DNA from: Pseudoips prasinana
Taxonomy: Eukaryota > Arthropoda > Insecta > Lepidoptera > Nolidae
Reading direction: 5' to 3'
DNA: 64,000 bases
Assembly: GCA_951640165.1 (NCBI GenBank)
Contig: OX621237.1
Span: forward strand, 14,384,001-14,448,000
A program made the position numbers and the translations under genes. Each line of letters opens with the position of its first letter. Position 1 is the stretch's first letter. Below the pieces are notes generated by a model, which ran no database searches, was not told where the DNA came from, and saw nothing but the letters and a program-made list of their open reading frames with translations. This document shows, in pieces, positions 44,776-55,757 of the stretch.

Positions 44776-44980
44776 ATCACCTGGGACATGGTGCAAAAGG
44801 GAACACCGGAGCAACATACCCGCGTTCCCGGGGGCCCCTCCTATCAAGCGCTAGAACAAGTCTACGGCAGGTTAGGTTTAGTTAGTGCGAAATGCGAATC
44901 CGATATACCCACCCTCAGACACTTTTTGCGCGTGAAATGCGTAGGCATTCCCCCTGCTTTATCAGAAAAAAAGGTAGATA
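44776..44980 (+). repeat. dispersed repeat E
   Basis: Carries ACCCGCGTTCCCGGGGGCCC, TACGGCAGGTTAGGTTTAGT and GGCATTCCCCCTGCTTTATC followed by an A-run. Homologous to 10829-10990 in reverse. An open frame of 70 codons here has no recognised function. Confidence 0.6.
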
Positions 44981-45344
44981 AAACAGTAGGTAGTAAATAA
45001 ATTATCAGTATCTATCGGTATAATACAATTGTCGGTATTATAATCGATAATCGGTATTCACTCCACCCAGACTTGTAGTAAACGTGTTGTTTACTCACTC
45101 TCCGTGGCAACAACAGGTGTGATGTATGCATAACTCGCCATAAATGAAAGTAGCAGCGACCGCTGATCGCTAAGTAAACAGTTCGAATAACTTGGAAGAT
45201 TTTACATTAAAAGGAATGATGAATTAAATCATAAGTAACATATTTAGCACTACCTAAGGCTTTCAATTAACACTCCTATAGTTTCATACAAATAAAACCA
45301 GCCAGTGTCAATTCTATTTTTTTTAAGAATCTACGTCCACAGCT

Positions 45345-45515
45345 TATTTACCTCCGTCTCGCAGGATCGTTTACAAAAATAATGTACATGGACACAAAGT
45401 ACACCCAGACTCAGAAAAACTACTAATGGGTCACACATAGTTGTCCTGTAAAAGAATCGAACCCGGATCACGAAGTGGTGATGCGACTGTCTTAACCTCT
45501 ACGCCTCACGTGCAG
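45345..45515 (-). repeat. SINE-D copy
   Basis: Minus-strand copy with TGGACACAAAGTACACCCAG, CACATAGTTGTCCTGT and a degraded head. Confidence 0.65.
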
Positions 45516-45552
45516 TCAAGGCATTAGGTTAGCTTGTTTATAACTAATAATA

Positions 45553-45750
45553 ATATCCTGGGTCATTATTCACACTCGGCCATCTGATCCCAAACCAAAC
45601 AGAGCTTGTACTATGGAAACCAGATAACTGGTAAACTACATAATTATACTGCTTTTCTTTTGTAAATACATACTTAAATAGATAATCACACCCAGACTCA
45701 GGACACACAGATATGTATTATGGACACAAATATATAGGGAGAGGGAATAT
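45553..45750 (-). repeat. SINE-B 3' part
   Basis: Recognised from CACACTCGGCCATCTGATCC, AACAGAGCTTGTACTATGGA and CCCAGACTCAGGACACACAG. It stops before the tRNA-like head. Confidence 0.7.
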
Positions 45751-47056
45751 ATTCCAGGGAACGGGCATATGTGTTCTTTTAAAAAAGTAATCTTTTAAAT
45801 AAAGTCATCACATGTCATGATGATGATACAAGTATCTTTATATATTTAACGTATAAAATATACGTAAATATCCAGCCAGTAACATATATTATTTCGAGAT
45901 TTCCCAGAACAGTTATTACTTCGACTAATTTTGCATCACATACTTTCGTCGATAAGGGTGTCATCACCCTTATCTATAAACTTTATATTATATACATACC
46001 TTGTGATATGGTTTTGGAGAACTTTTAAGGTAAGCAAAACGTATAATTATTCATAATTTCATCTACCTTTACGCCACACTGAATTTTTAGTCCCGGAATC
46101 ATAAAGATATGAAAAATGACGGCAAAGAACAACCCAAAAAATACCCGAAATCAAAACAACCCGAAAAATAATAAATTAAATAAAATCAAACATAACAATA
46201 GCATTGACGTTGCGGGGAGTTGAGCAGGAGCGTATGTATTAAGAATAATTAATAAACTGGATAAATAGTGTCATCGCTCCAGGTGAGTTACCCAGAATAT
46301 ATATTAATTTATGGTAGTCGTAACATGACAAAAAATATCACACAATTAAAATTAGTTGAAATTGAAACTAAACTACCTAGGACAGGTAGGCACTGTACCA
46401 TAATAACCGATCACTTAAATATAACCTTAGGAAATGTAGAGTCCCGGTTTTAATGCGCGAATTCCGGAGAACCCACTCATTTCTTGTATTACTTCATCGT
46501 TTGTTATTTTTTCCTCATTCAAGGTCCTATTCCAAACCTCGGTCTAGAAGCCCCGTTTCAAAAATACAGAATACGATTTACTCATAAACTCTAAGTTTGT
46601 CAAGAGTCAGGTAGAGTATAAACAAAATCAAAATCAGTTAAAAGGTGCCAAATTCCTTACCAGTGCCTAATTTCTATTCAATAAACAATAAAACATGACA
46701 TAGAACAACGATTAGATTGTGTTTAATACCATCCATAAAAAAGTTATGTAAAAGACGAATAGTACCTATAATTACTTTATTATTCTATTTAACATAGCTA
46801 CTTACGCTATGAGTGTTGTTAAATAAAGAGCAACAAGTGAAATACAAAACCTACGTGTTTTCGAATTCCTACCACATACCCTACCTTATATGCTGACACC
46901 TAGAACACTACTTATATTTTTTTATAAGAATAAACTTCAAATTATTCTTGTCCCTGCTTAATTAATTTTAATAACAAACAGTACCGTAGGAAAATATTCA
47001 CTCCAACAAGTGTTAAAACATTACTTTTAAAAGCGGGAAATTCGAATGTTACTTAC
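45751..47056. other. 5' part of intron 1, nothing recognised
   Basis: AT-rich intron directly downstream (minus strand) of transporter exon 1. A 10-bp hairpin (GATAAGGGTG / CACCCTTATC, about 45950-45973) is the only structure noted. Confidence 0.45.
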
Positions 47057-47199
47057 TCAGTATTTTTGAAAACTCCAGTCGGAGATATAAATATTCCGGA
47101 ACCAATAATGGTCCCGATAATAATGCCCACTCCATTAAATAGTGTTATTTTACGTTTCAAAACCACTTTCCCGTCACCGGCCAGAGATTCTTCGCCCAT
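47057..47199 (-). CDS. SLC7 amino-acid transporter light chain, first coding exon
   Basis: The start at 47199 begins [20 protein letters not shown]. It is the first ATG in the open frame and has G at -3 and +4, a good initiation context. The frame stays open upstream but without ATG, so that part is read as 5' untranslated. Segment 1 follows: [17 protein letters not shown], with the GSGIF substrate-binding motif at residues 33-37 and ISPTGVFKN after it. The exon ends at 47057 with a GTAAGT donor, splitting the codon for E48, which is completed by exon 2. Together the three exons give about 190 of the ~480-510 residues usual for LAT-type transporters. Closest insect relatives by pattern are the minidiscs/JhI-21/genderblind group; which one is not decidable from this part. 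Confidence 0.93.
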
Positions 47200-47337
47200 T
47201 CCGCCAAAAAATCTATCGCGTACACAAACCGGTAAACCAACACACGTGGGTACGTACACTACGTACGCGTGGTAACCACGCCGAGATATCGCACGAGCAT
47301 CGACCGTACGCGCCGCCTTGGAATATCTCACACAACT
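47200..47337 (-). promoter_or_regulatory. candidate initiator and 5' untranslated region
   Basis: The minus strand carries TTCAGTTGTG with the initiator A at 47337, matching the arthropod TCAGT consensus. A GGTCG box follows a few bases later than a standard downstream promoter element would. GC and CpG content rises sharply from about 47160 to 47560 relative to the surrounding AT-rich DNA. This would give a 138-base leader. Weak evidence: an upstream non-coding exon is equally possible. Confidence 0.3.
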
Positions 47338-48137
47338 GAATCACTTTCTGTTACGACTGTTACCATTTTTATGTTCGGCGAAACTGGAATACTGACGATA
47401 CGATAGTGGTGACGCGGACGCTATGCGCATTAGCGACTCGACTCGGCCGACTGCGGACCACTCAAAGCAGTCGCTACGGCGCATGTGTGTGGGGTCGGCG
47501 TTCCGCGCGTACACCTTGAGCCCCAAATACGCGAGTCTCGGAAGCGACAAGGATGCGCCAATACACAACGGTATACAACTGATAAAGATAGCGAAACAAG
47601 GAGCCCCATTCAAATTCAGAGCACTTGGCAATAGGCTGAATGTGTTTCAAGACATTTTTCTTTTTGTACCAAAATTGCAACATGTATTAAAAATGTAAAC
47701 AATAGAGCTGTGCACATTATGCACGACCTTTGATAAGTTATTTTTTTTTACTTACGATAGGGCTTTGCTGTTATACAACCTGCTGCTAACAAATGGTAAC
47801 CTAATTCATTAGTTACAAAAACTATAATCATCAAAAGTTGTGCAAACCGAATACAACAATATATTACTTCCATAATGAACTATGGTTCCATAAAACGCTT
47901 GTTCTGTAGTTACGAAACCGCAGGACGTTTAGTGATAGAGTTCATAAGTACGCCTAACAAGAACTCTCTCAAATAAGTTTAGCGCCAAGTAGTATTAGGG
48001 TTTCTTGTGTTGGGTTAATAACGCTTGAGATGTCCAGCGTGTTGCCTTTATTATCAGACAACATATAAAACAATGTAAAGAAATAATGCCTAAGACAAGG
48101 CATTTTTTATCTAATACATTAATTTAATAAAAGTCAG
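47338..48137. other. CpG-richer upstream region then unassigned DNA
   Basis: 47338-47560 is CpG-rich and open in several frames, which is a composition effect typical of promoter-proximal DNA. From 47700 on it is AT-rich without features. Confidence 0.4.
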
Positions 48138-48374
48138 CTAAGTGCGAGTCGGACCGGCGGCGCACGAATTGATCCATAACATTATATATGGAATTCTGTT
48201 TTGTTCTGTTTTTATCTTATTATGTATTGTTTTTATAGGGGCAACAGAAATACACCATCTGTGAAAATTTCAACTGTTTTACTATCACGGTTCATGAGAT
48301 ACAGTCTATTGGCAACGGACAGACAGACTTACAGAGATAGGGTCCCGATACACTTTCGGTACGGAACCCTTAAA
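48138..48374 (+). repeat. dispersed DNA element H, second copy
   Basis: Starts AAGTGCGAGTCGGACCGG and ends TTTCGGTACGGAACCCTTAA after GGACAGACAGACTTACAGAG. It is shorter than the copy at 42731. Confidence 0.6.
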
Positions 48375-48382
48375 ATATAATA

Positions 48383-48643
48383 ATAATATCCTGGGATATT
48401 ATTCACACACGGCCATCTGATCCCAAACTAAGTAGAGCTTGTACTATGGAAACCAAATAACTGATATACTATATATACTACTACTTTTCTTTTTAATTGT
48501 AAATACATACTTAAGTATATAGATTATTACACCCAGACTCGGAACAAACAGACATGTTGATACACACACATATCTGATCTGGGTGGGTATAGAACCCACG
48601 ATCTATGGCATGCAAGCATTTACCAACCACGCCACAGGCCCGT
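48383..48643 (-). repeat. SINE-B copy, near full length
   Basis: Contains all blocks of the family in minus orientation, from ACGGCCATCTGATCCCAAAC to the head TGGTTGGTAAATGCTTGCAT. The B-box-like segment is GGGTTCTATACCCACC. Confidence 0.8.
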
Positions 48644-48955
48644 ACAAGAGCCAATGCTGCTAAATGATAATAATTATTGAGCGAAATTAATGACATATAT
48701 AATATGCCCTTATTGTAAACTCCATAAAATGGATAAACCATTGGATCATGTGAACTTCGACATATTTCCTGCCTAAGCACAATGTTCACATATTACGACT
48801 CTGAATTACCATTGTAAATATTTAATTTCCTGTCCTACGGTTTTATAGGATTCGATACTGCCATGACGACATATTCTATAGAAGTTGCATCATCCCAATT
48901 ATTTTTTTACTTTACGTTCTGAACCGCATACTTAAATAATAATATGCTAAAGGTA
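48644..48955. other. intergenic DNA, weakly similar to 52600-52870
   Basis: The block around 48700-48900 (ACATATTACGACTCTGAATT, TTCCATTGGATCATG-like parts) recurs inverted near 52640-52830 (GGTAATTCGGAGTCGTAATA, AAGTTCACATGACGCAATGG). It is therefore an inverted pair of an unassigned repeat. Confidence 0.5.
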
Positions 48956-49091
48956 CAGACGCCAGCACATCAAGCTACGCCAATCTGTCAAATTTCCCCA
49001 ATTGAAAGTGCACCTTATGCTTACGTGATAAAGTAGAAAATCTATAATAGAAATTTGACACATTTGGGGTACCTGGATGTGCTGGCGTCAT
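48956..49091. mobile_element. TA-flanked MITE, copy 1 (136 bp)
   Basis: TA on both sides; ends CAGACGCCAGCACATCAAGC and its complement. The arms of about 44 bases fold over most of the element. Slightly diverged right end. Confidence 0.8.
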
Positions 49092-49252
49092 TACCTATGT
49101 TATACTTAACCGTCATAAACTCCTACTAGTAAAATAGCTGTAACTATTAAACAGATGAACAGATTTTTATAAAACATATACAAGATCCCTGCTCTTAAAA
49201 CCAACTTTCTGACGACAAACCTGCATTGATTATTAGCACACAAATGTAGGTA

Positions 49253-49381
49253 CAGATGCCAGCACATCAAGCTACCCAAATCTGTCAATTTTCCCCAATT
49301 GAAGGTGAACCTTATACTTTTGTGATAAAGTTGAAAATCTAAAAGGAAATTTGACAGATAAGCTGGATGTGCTGGCGTCTG
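49253..49381. mobile_element. TA-flanked MITE, copy 2 (129 bp)
   Basis: Same family as 48956-49091, TA duplicated. Interior TTCCCCAATTGAAGGTGAAC. Confidence 0.85.
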
Positions 49382-49731
49382 TACCAACATTGATTTGTGT
49401 ACTCATATGTCATAAGCAGATAGACAGAAAGTATTACAAAATAACACCCCTCTTTTGTTCGGGGGTTGTGTCGAAAAACCTAGCAGATCACGATCAGCGT
49501 AAAAGTTGCGTTTACGCAGCGATTACACCATGCCAGTGCTACTTTTTTTAAACTATACAATCACGTTCCTGTAAACAATTTATACATTTTCTCAATATTG
49601 GGGATGACAGGCGCGCTACATTTGCATTATTAAACGTTAGAGGAACGCACACGCGCCCGCCGGAGAGAAATTAGTAGAAAAGAAGCATTCGGAGTCTCGC
49701 TGCAACTTTTTAAATAATTAATGCATATGTA
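49382..49731. other. intergenic DNA, nothing recognised
   Basis: No supported feature between two MITE copies. Confidence 0.4.
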
Positions 49732-49866
49732 AAGACGCCAGCACATCAAGCTACCCCAATCTTTCTAATTTCCCCAATTGAAAGTGAACCTTATGCTTTT
49801 GTGATAAAGTTGAAAATCTATAAAAGAAATTTGGCAGATTGGGGTAGCTGAATGTGCTGGCGTCTG
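49732..49866. mobile_element. TA-flanked MITE, copy 3 (135 bp)
   Basis: Same family; first base of the left terminal repeat changed. Interior identical in layout to copy 4. Confidence 0.85.
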
Positions 49867-50039
49867 TACATGGTTTTAGGTAATTAGGGTCCACGGTCCA
49901 AATTAATTGTTTATAAGCGATATAAAGTCGCGATACTTAGACCATTAAAAAAAACAAAATTTTACGAGATTGTCCGCAAAACAGTCCAAGAACATTATTT
50001 GGTCGACCGTATTTTATTAAAATTTATCATGATATAACA

Positions 50040-50426
50040 CTCTCACTGACTGACACATCTAGTGGAAATATTATACTTTGACTTTCGGAAAGCATTTGAT
50101 AGGTTAAACAATGACGGGCTTCTGACGAAACTTAGTGCTATGGGAATCGCTCCAGCCAATCTTCAGATGATTAATTATGCCAGCACTCTATGAATCTAAA
50201 CCCTATTTATTAACTCTATATATACCTGATCCGGAGTAGGTCAGGGCTCGATTTTTGGCACATTATTGGCAATAATGATCAACGACCTTTTGAATGTACT
50301 GGAGAGTGCTAAATGACTACTGGGCTCCAATAAACTGTATCTAGAAGTATACTCCGTCCGATGCAGACTGACTAACATTTCAAAGTCTTCGATACACTTG
50401 GATATTGACACAATTTTAGCAAGATG
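50040..50426 (+). pseudogene. non-LTR reverse transcriptase fragment
   Basis: Translation from about 50066 gives VEILYFDFRKAFDRLNNDGL and LTKLSAMGIAPANLQM, then after a stop VGQGSIFGTLLAIMINDLLN. The F-D-F-x-K-A-F-D and G-x-G-S-I-x-G-x-L-L boxes are the core of Jockey/CR1-type reverse transcriptases. Stops and a truncated 3' end at an inverted repeat show that it is dead. Confidence 0.8.
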
Positions 50427-50494
50427 GGCCGGGACTGGCATATCATTTTGAATAGTTGACCTCCAACTATTCAAAATGATATGCCAGCCCGGCC
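50427..50494. repeat. ~31-bp inverted repeat with one-base bulge
   Basis: Arms at 50427-50458 and 50464-50494 (core GGCATATCATTTTGAATAGT) around ACCTC. The LINE-derived reading ends in the left arm, so the right arm is a flipped copy of LINE sequence. Confidence 0.88.
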
Positions 50495-50751
50495 GAATAA
50501 AATAACATCAATAAATAATACGAAAAAAGCCGAATGAATTAATACGAAGTAAATAACATGCTTCTCTCTAGAGCATCATGTCCATATTGTAGCTAAGCTG
50601 GCTTTTCAGAAATTATGTTTTGTACTACTGATTTCTCCACGAAGATACTTAGTGTTTAGTGTACGGATGGATTCCGTGCAGCCAACACAACGCACACTAA
50701 CACTACATCTCAAATTCTTACTTACTTCTATATCTATTAGAAAAATTACAT

Positions 50752-50911
50752 AAGTAATAATAATATCTATAATATCTAGGGACAAGGTCACACAGATCAT
50801 CCTAGCCCCAAACTAAGCAAAGCTTGTACTAAAGTAATAATAATATCTATAATATCTAGGGACAAGGTCACACAGATCATCCTAGCCCCAAACTAAGCAA
50901 AGCTTGTACTA
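50752..50911. repeat. 80-bp tandem duplication in SINE-A
   Basis: 50752-50831 and 50832-50911 are apparently identical, each running from AAGTAATAATAATATCTATA to AAGCAAAGCTTGTACTA. The duplication covers the end of a SINE-A copy and its flank. Confidence 0.85.
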
Positions 50912-51116
50912 TGGGCGTAAGTACTCTTTATTCTGTGCTATGGGTACCAGGCGACTATATACATACTTATATAGATAGATAAATACTTAAATACATAGAA
51001 AACATCCATGATTCAGAAACAAATATTCGTGCTCATCACACAAATATTTGCAGTTACCGGGATTCAAACCCAGGACCACCAGCTTCGTAGGCAGGAGCAC
51101 TACGCTACGGTGACAA
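50852..51116 (-). repeat. SINE-A copy
   Basis: Near-complete minus-strand copy with B-box-like GGGTTTGAATCCCGGTAA. It carries a ~30-base insertion after TATGGGC (about 50915-50944). Confidence 0.8.
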
Positions 51117-51203
51117 TCATTCCTTCATATATACCTTCATAATTCATTCCTTCGATATCTTTATGGACGGATTTACGAATAGTATTCTTATCTTTATAGA
51201 TAT

Positions 51204-51560
51204 CTAGTGACCGCCCCGGCTTCGCACGGGTAGATAGATAGAAAGTTATAATAGTGTTTTAAATGAGTACTTCACGGAAAATAATGACTTGATAGAAGCT
51301 TATTTTTGAGAGATTTTTTTACGTTGTGCACTGTTTTGGTGCACTCGAGCATAATATAGCTTTCTTTATATGAAATATTTTTCTGATCTGTAAAGTAGTT
51401 TTCGAATTTATCCACTACAAACAAAGCAACAAAACCCCAAAAATCTTTTCTTTTTAGATATACTACGGGCAGTCGCTATCTTATTCTCACTATTGGAATT
51501 TTGTCCACACAATCTGTTTAGACACAGTAAAAACTATGGTTTAGATCAGGTTTGAAAAAT
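51204..51560 (-). mobile_element. Helitron-like end, diverged
   Basis: The plus-strand CTAGTGACCGCCCCGGCTTC, followed by GCACGGG, forms the reversed CTAG terminus with its GC hairpin. The other end is not clear. Confidence 0.45.
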
Positions 51561-52122
51561 CATTTTAATACATCTGTTTGTATCGTTGGTCCTAAACGAA
51601 GGTGTTTGAAGTATTTATCCCCCGAAAAAATGGGGAGGCTTATAAATCTGTAACCTTTTTTACTGTAGGAAATTGTTGTACATAGTACGCAGGTGAACCT
51701 ATGTTATTATATAGTTTTATATAAAACACACATTACAGTCAAGACAGTTTTATCACTTTTACGGAATGACAACCAACAAGTCAAAACCCGCTTAATGTGG
51801 CAGATTACTATTTATATATGGAATGCTGCCAGTGCAGTGATATGGAACCTCCAACACGACCCCTTAATCTGGCACATTACGCATACATTTAAGTTTATAA
51901 ACGTACACAAAAATTTATACTAAAATTATTCTTTACCCATACCTAGCCATCATAATTACAAACTATATAGAGATTAAACCATTACAGCTTATGTTACCTC
52001 ACTTCTAACAGTCTATGACATTTGAGCACACAAATGGATGTCGGTAGGTATATCTTTTTGTGTGCTAATAATCAATACAGGTTCCTCATTTGAATATTGG
52101 TTTAATTGAAATGGATATAATA
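51561..52122. other. intergenic DNA, nothing recognised
   Basis: No supported feature. Confidence 0.4.
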
Positions 52123-52460
52123 TTATAATATCCTGGGACATCATTTGCACGCGGCCATCTGATCCCAAACTAAGCAGATCTTGTACAGACGCCAGCACAT
52201 CAAGCTACCCCAATCTGTCAAATTTCATTTATAGATTTTCAACTTTATCACATAAGCATAAGGTTCACTTTCAATTGGGGAAATTTGACAGATAGGGGTA
52301 GCTTGATGTGTTGGCGTCTGTACTATGGAAACCAGATAACTGATATACTACTTTTTTTTGTAAATACATAGATACTTATATAGATAATTACAACCAGACT
52401 CAGGACAAACAGACATGTTCATGCACACAAATATCTGTCCTGGGTGGGAATTGAACCTTA
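52123..52460 (-). repeat. SINE-B copy interrupted by MITE
   Basis: The 3' end (GCGGCCATCTGATCCCAAAC) and the body (TATGGAAACCAGATAACTGA to TGTCCTGGGTGGGAATTGAA) are separated by the MITE at 52186-52320. The head is lost after 52460. Confidence 0.8.
52186..52320. mobile_element. TA-flanked MITE, copy 4 (135 bp), nested
   Basis: Inserted into the CTTGTACTATGG sequence of SINE-B, with TA duplicated. Intact SINE-B copies elsewhere show the empty site, so the element boundaries are defined. Confidence 0.92.
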
Positions 52461-53084
52461 TAATTAAACTTGCACTTTACGGCTAATCTTGTATGTCTTA
52501 CAAAAATCCTTTTATCCGTTTAATAGTCACAGCTGTTTTACTAATTGGAGTCGAGTTTTCGATCGTTATGTTACATTACATAGGTACTTACGTTTAGCAT
52601 ATTATTATTTAGGTGCGCAGTTCAAGACGAAGTAAAAATAACTGGAATGATGCAACGTTTATGGAATATGTCTACATGGCAGTATCGATTGCTATAAAAA
52701 CCCAGGATGGGAAATCAAACAGTAATGGTAATTCGGAGTCGTAATATGTAAACATTGTATTTAGGTAGGAAATATGTCGAAGTTCACATGACGCAATGGT
52801 TTGAATATGGTTCAATTTATGGAGATTAGGTACAATTAGGGCATATTATATATGACAGTAATTTCGCTAAATTGTTTATATATTTTTTTTTAAATAGATA
52901 TTTTATATTTAAAATATACCCAACTCCGCTGGGTTGGCTATTTTTTATCTAATGAATGAGTAAGATAAAAATGCAATTGTTTTCACAAAAATATGTGTTT
53001 TCTGATAAATTTGGTAACACGCGAGATACACGTTTCTGACCCAACACACTAAATACCAAAACTGTGTGGCGCTGAACTTAGTTG
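52461..53084. other. intergenic DNA
   Basis: 52600-52870 is the inverted counterpart of 48700-48900. The rest has no recognised feature. Confidence 0.4.
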
Positions 53085-53900
53085 TGAGAGCGACAGGGAT
53101 ATGTTATATCACCGAAATTGTTCACCGCTCCATTGGAAGATGTCTTCACGCTTCTGGACTGGAAAGACTTTGGCACCAATGTTGATGGCGAGTACATCAT
53201 TCGCCTATGATTTTCCGATTTGGAAGACCTCGGTACAACACTCGAAGACCTCAGCAGACTGTCTATAAACAAGTGGGTAAAAAAAAAAATGGATAAGACG
53301 AATATCATGTCGAACGTCCTTGTTGCAACCACTCAATTGAAACTTGAAGAGTCTGAACTCGAAGTTGTAGAAAACTATATTTACCTAGGACAGACCATCC
53401 AACTAAGAATGTCAGTAAGTAGGCCAACTTCAAGAAGGAGGTCAATCGTAGATTCAAATAACGGTACGTAAGATGCATGTGCTCGTCCCAAAAACCGCAG
53501 TTTCTCAAGTCGAAAATCTTCGTAGAGTGTGTGAGATGACTTGCGGACCAGAGACGTGGTCGCTCACAATAAGCCACATAAGAAGGCCCAAGGTCACCCA
53601 AAGAGAATTGGAGAAGGCTATGCAGAAATGTTAAAAGGCGGACTAAAGTAATCGACTTAGGCCGAAGAAATGACAACCTAAAGTGAAAGTGGGCGAAGAG
53701 AATAGCTCGTAAAATAAGCGGAAGGCCGTTGGGGCAGAAAGGTTCTCGAGAGGCAACCAGGAACCGAAAATTACAGCGTCGGCGGGTCCTCTACATGATA
53801 TTGTGAGAGTAGCTGGAAGCCGGGGGATGCGGGTAGCGCAAGTCCGGCTATTGTTGAGATCTTTGACCAGCAGTGGACGTCTTTGAACTTACATAATGAA
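53085..53900 (+). pseudogene. RTE LINE, RT C-terminal third, degraded
   Basis: Broken frames read, in order: LEDVFTLLDWKDFGTNVDGE, DLEDLGTTLEDLSRLS, KMDKTNIMSNVLVATTQLKL, LEVVENYIYLGQTIQL, AKRIARKISGRPLGQKGSRE-like and finally the TTTGACCAGCAGTGGACGTC terminus. This is the longest RTE copy in the window, related to those at 9268 and 10589, with many shifts. Confidence 0.85.
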
Positions 53901-55065
53901 GTGAGCCAACCCCATATTTTACCATGTTTTAAAAACGACACCGTATGTAATGTTCTCCTTTGCGTTTACCTATTCAGTGTCATCCGTCGATTAGGCTTAA
54001 AAGCACCCTGCACTCTTCAGTGACCAGTGCCCATCTCAATTGGTTTATGTCCAAAAGGCGATATTCATGTGCAAAATTTAACCGATTTACGTGGTGGTAA
54101 ATCGTCCTTCTAGTTTACCAATTTTATTTAATCTTTTCTAACTGTTAACTTCAAGGTCATCTCGGGCTTGCACAGCCGTTACCCGAATATTCCTACGACC
54201 TTGGAAGTTTGTTGAAAACGGTCATCCCGTCTAAAATTACGATATTTTGTGCCTTTCCTTTCCTCCTCCAAAAATGATTAGTCAACCTGTTGAAATGTAT
54301 TGCTGAAGCCTGGCGGCAAATAGATCTACATGTGTGACCATTTCTTTGCTTTTCATCTGCCCTAATATTCTTTTGTAGTGTTCAATCGGTAATTTTAGGT
54401 GATTAGTACAAAGATGCCCTAAGATTGTAAAAATTACAATTTACAAAATTGTTCAGATTCAATTTCAGTTTGAGCATAAGCACTAGAGGGAAACAAAATT
54501 GATGAAAAAAGTGACTGTCGAATTATGATCCACTTGAAATGAGAGTGTGCGTTAAAAAAATATTTAACAGACCAGTCTTTTATTACGTATTACGATAATT
54601 AATACTTTATTTTCGTTTCGCTAATTTATTACCGATACGTGTGGATGTATAAAAATCAATGTTTGTATGTATTTTCCCTATTGACTCCAAAATGGTTAAA
54701 ACTATTTTTGATGAAATTTCCAGAAAATCAGAAAATATTATAGAGTGGCGCCAACGCGGCAACGTGGCGCTACAGTAGGCTTCTAACTTAAAACAATAAA
54801 TCAAATAAAGTCAATCAAGAGTTAGATGAAAACCAGAACACTAGAAATTAACGAAAAACTATATAGGTACCTATTTACGAATTTTAAACAACGAACAGTC
54901 AGTCGGACTGGCTCAAATATATTCGAGTCGTCTTTAGTTACGTGTCGCCGTACAAGCAAATCTATAGCACAAACTTGCGAACGGATGACACAATATTCAA
55001 ACCAACCTGTACGTAAATTACTAAACCAAAGCTTTTTTGACCAATTTTGAAGAATAACTAACTTC
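53901..55065. other. intergenic DNA, nothing recognised
   Basis: No convincing frame or repeat family. Confidence 0.4.
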
Positions 55066-55272
55066 TAGTCAACAAGACCTTTTTTCGAAACAATTCGGAA
55101 CATTCAAGATTCTACGAAACTACAATCTGCAAAATCGGGCGAGGGTCATTTTTCCCCGGAAAATCTTAACACCGTGATACAGAAAATAACGGCATATGCA
55201 CAACGACGTCTATCGAATATAGAGTTCAACTATCATCATTAGTTCTTCAAGTAACTGAATAGCGAGTGGTAT
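55066..55272 (+). repeat. dispersed repeat F
   Basis: Matches the reverse complement of 23612-23878 (AAGACCTTTTTTCGAAACAA, AAAATCTTAACACCGTGA, ATGCACAACGACGTCTATCG). Confidence 0.55.
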
Positions 55273-55520
55273 TTTTTCTTCTTGAACACAAAACAAAAAC
55301 TATGTAATACTTCAAGTTGAGTACCATTTTTCCATTTAAAAGTTATATACATTGGTTTCGTACTTTCTACTTGATGCGTGCACAGACAAACAGATAAATA
55401 GTCAAAACATTCAAAAATGCTGGGTTCTGTTGGTTATTCTTCAACACCCTGGCTATGTTTTTGGAATTATTTTCTATGTAAACAAACGAATTTTCTACAG
55501 ATTTATTATATGTATATATA

Positions 55521-55757
55521 ATATCTAGGGGGACAATGTCACACAGATCATGCTAGCCCCAAACTAAGCAAAGCTTGTACTATGGGTACCAGGCGACGAT
55601 ACACATACTTACATAGATAGATAAATACTTATACACATAGAAAACATCCATGACTCAGAAACAATGCGCTCATCACACAAATATTTGCAATGGGATTCGA
55701 ACGCCCTGGGTTAGTAGGCAGGAAGGAGCACTACCAACTAGGCTACGGTGACCGTCA
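55521..55757 (-). repeat. SINE-A copy in tandem unit 1
   Basis: Minus-strand copy with a degraded B-box region (GGGCGTTCGAATCCCA). Duplicated at 61534-61770. Confidence 0.8.

Noticed and set aside
47200..47331. 44-residue N-terminal extension of the transporter
   Set aside because: The open frame upstream of 47199 has no ATG. The first ATG has a good context and matches the usual short cytosolic N-terminus of LAT proteins.
47066..47698. Plus-strand frames in the CpG-rich region as a divergent gene
   Set aside because: They overlap the transporter exon in antisense or reflect GC-rich composition. No family resemblance or splice signals were convincing.
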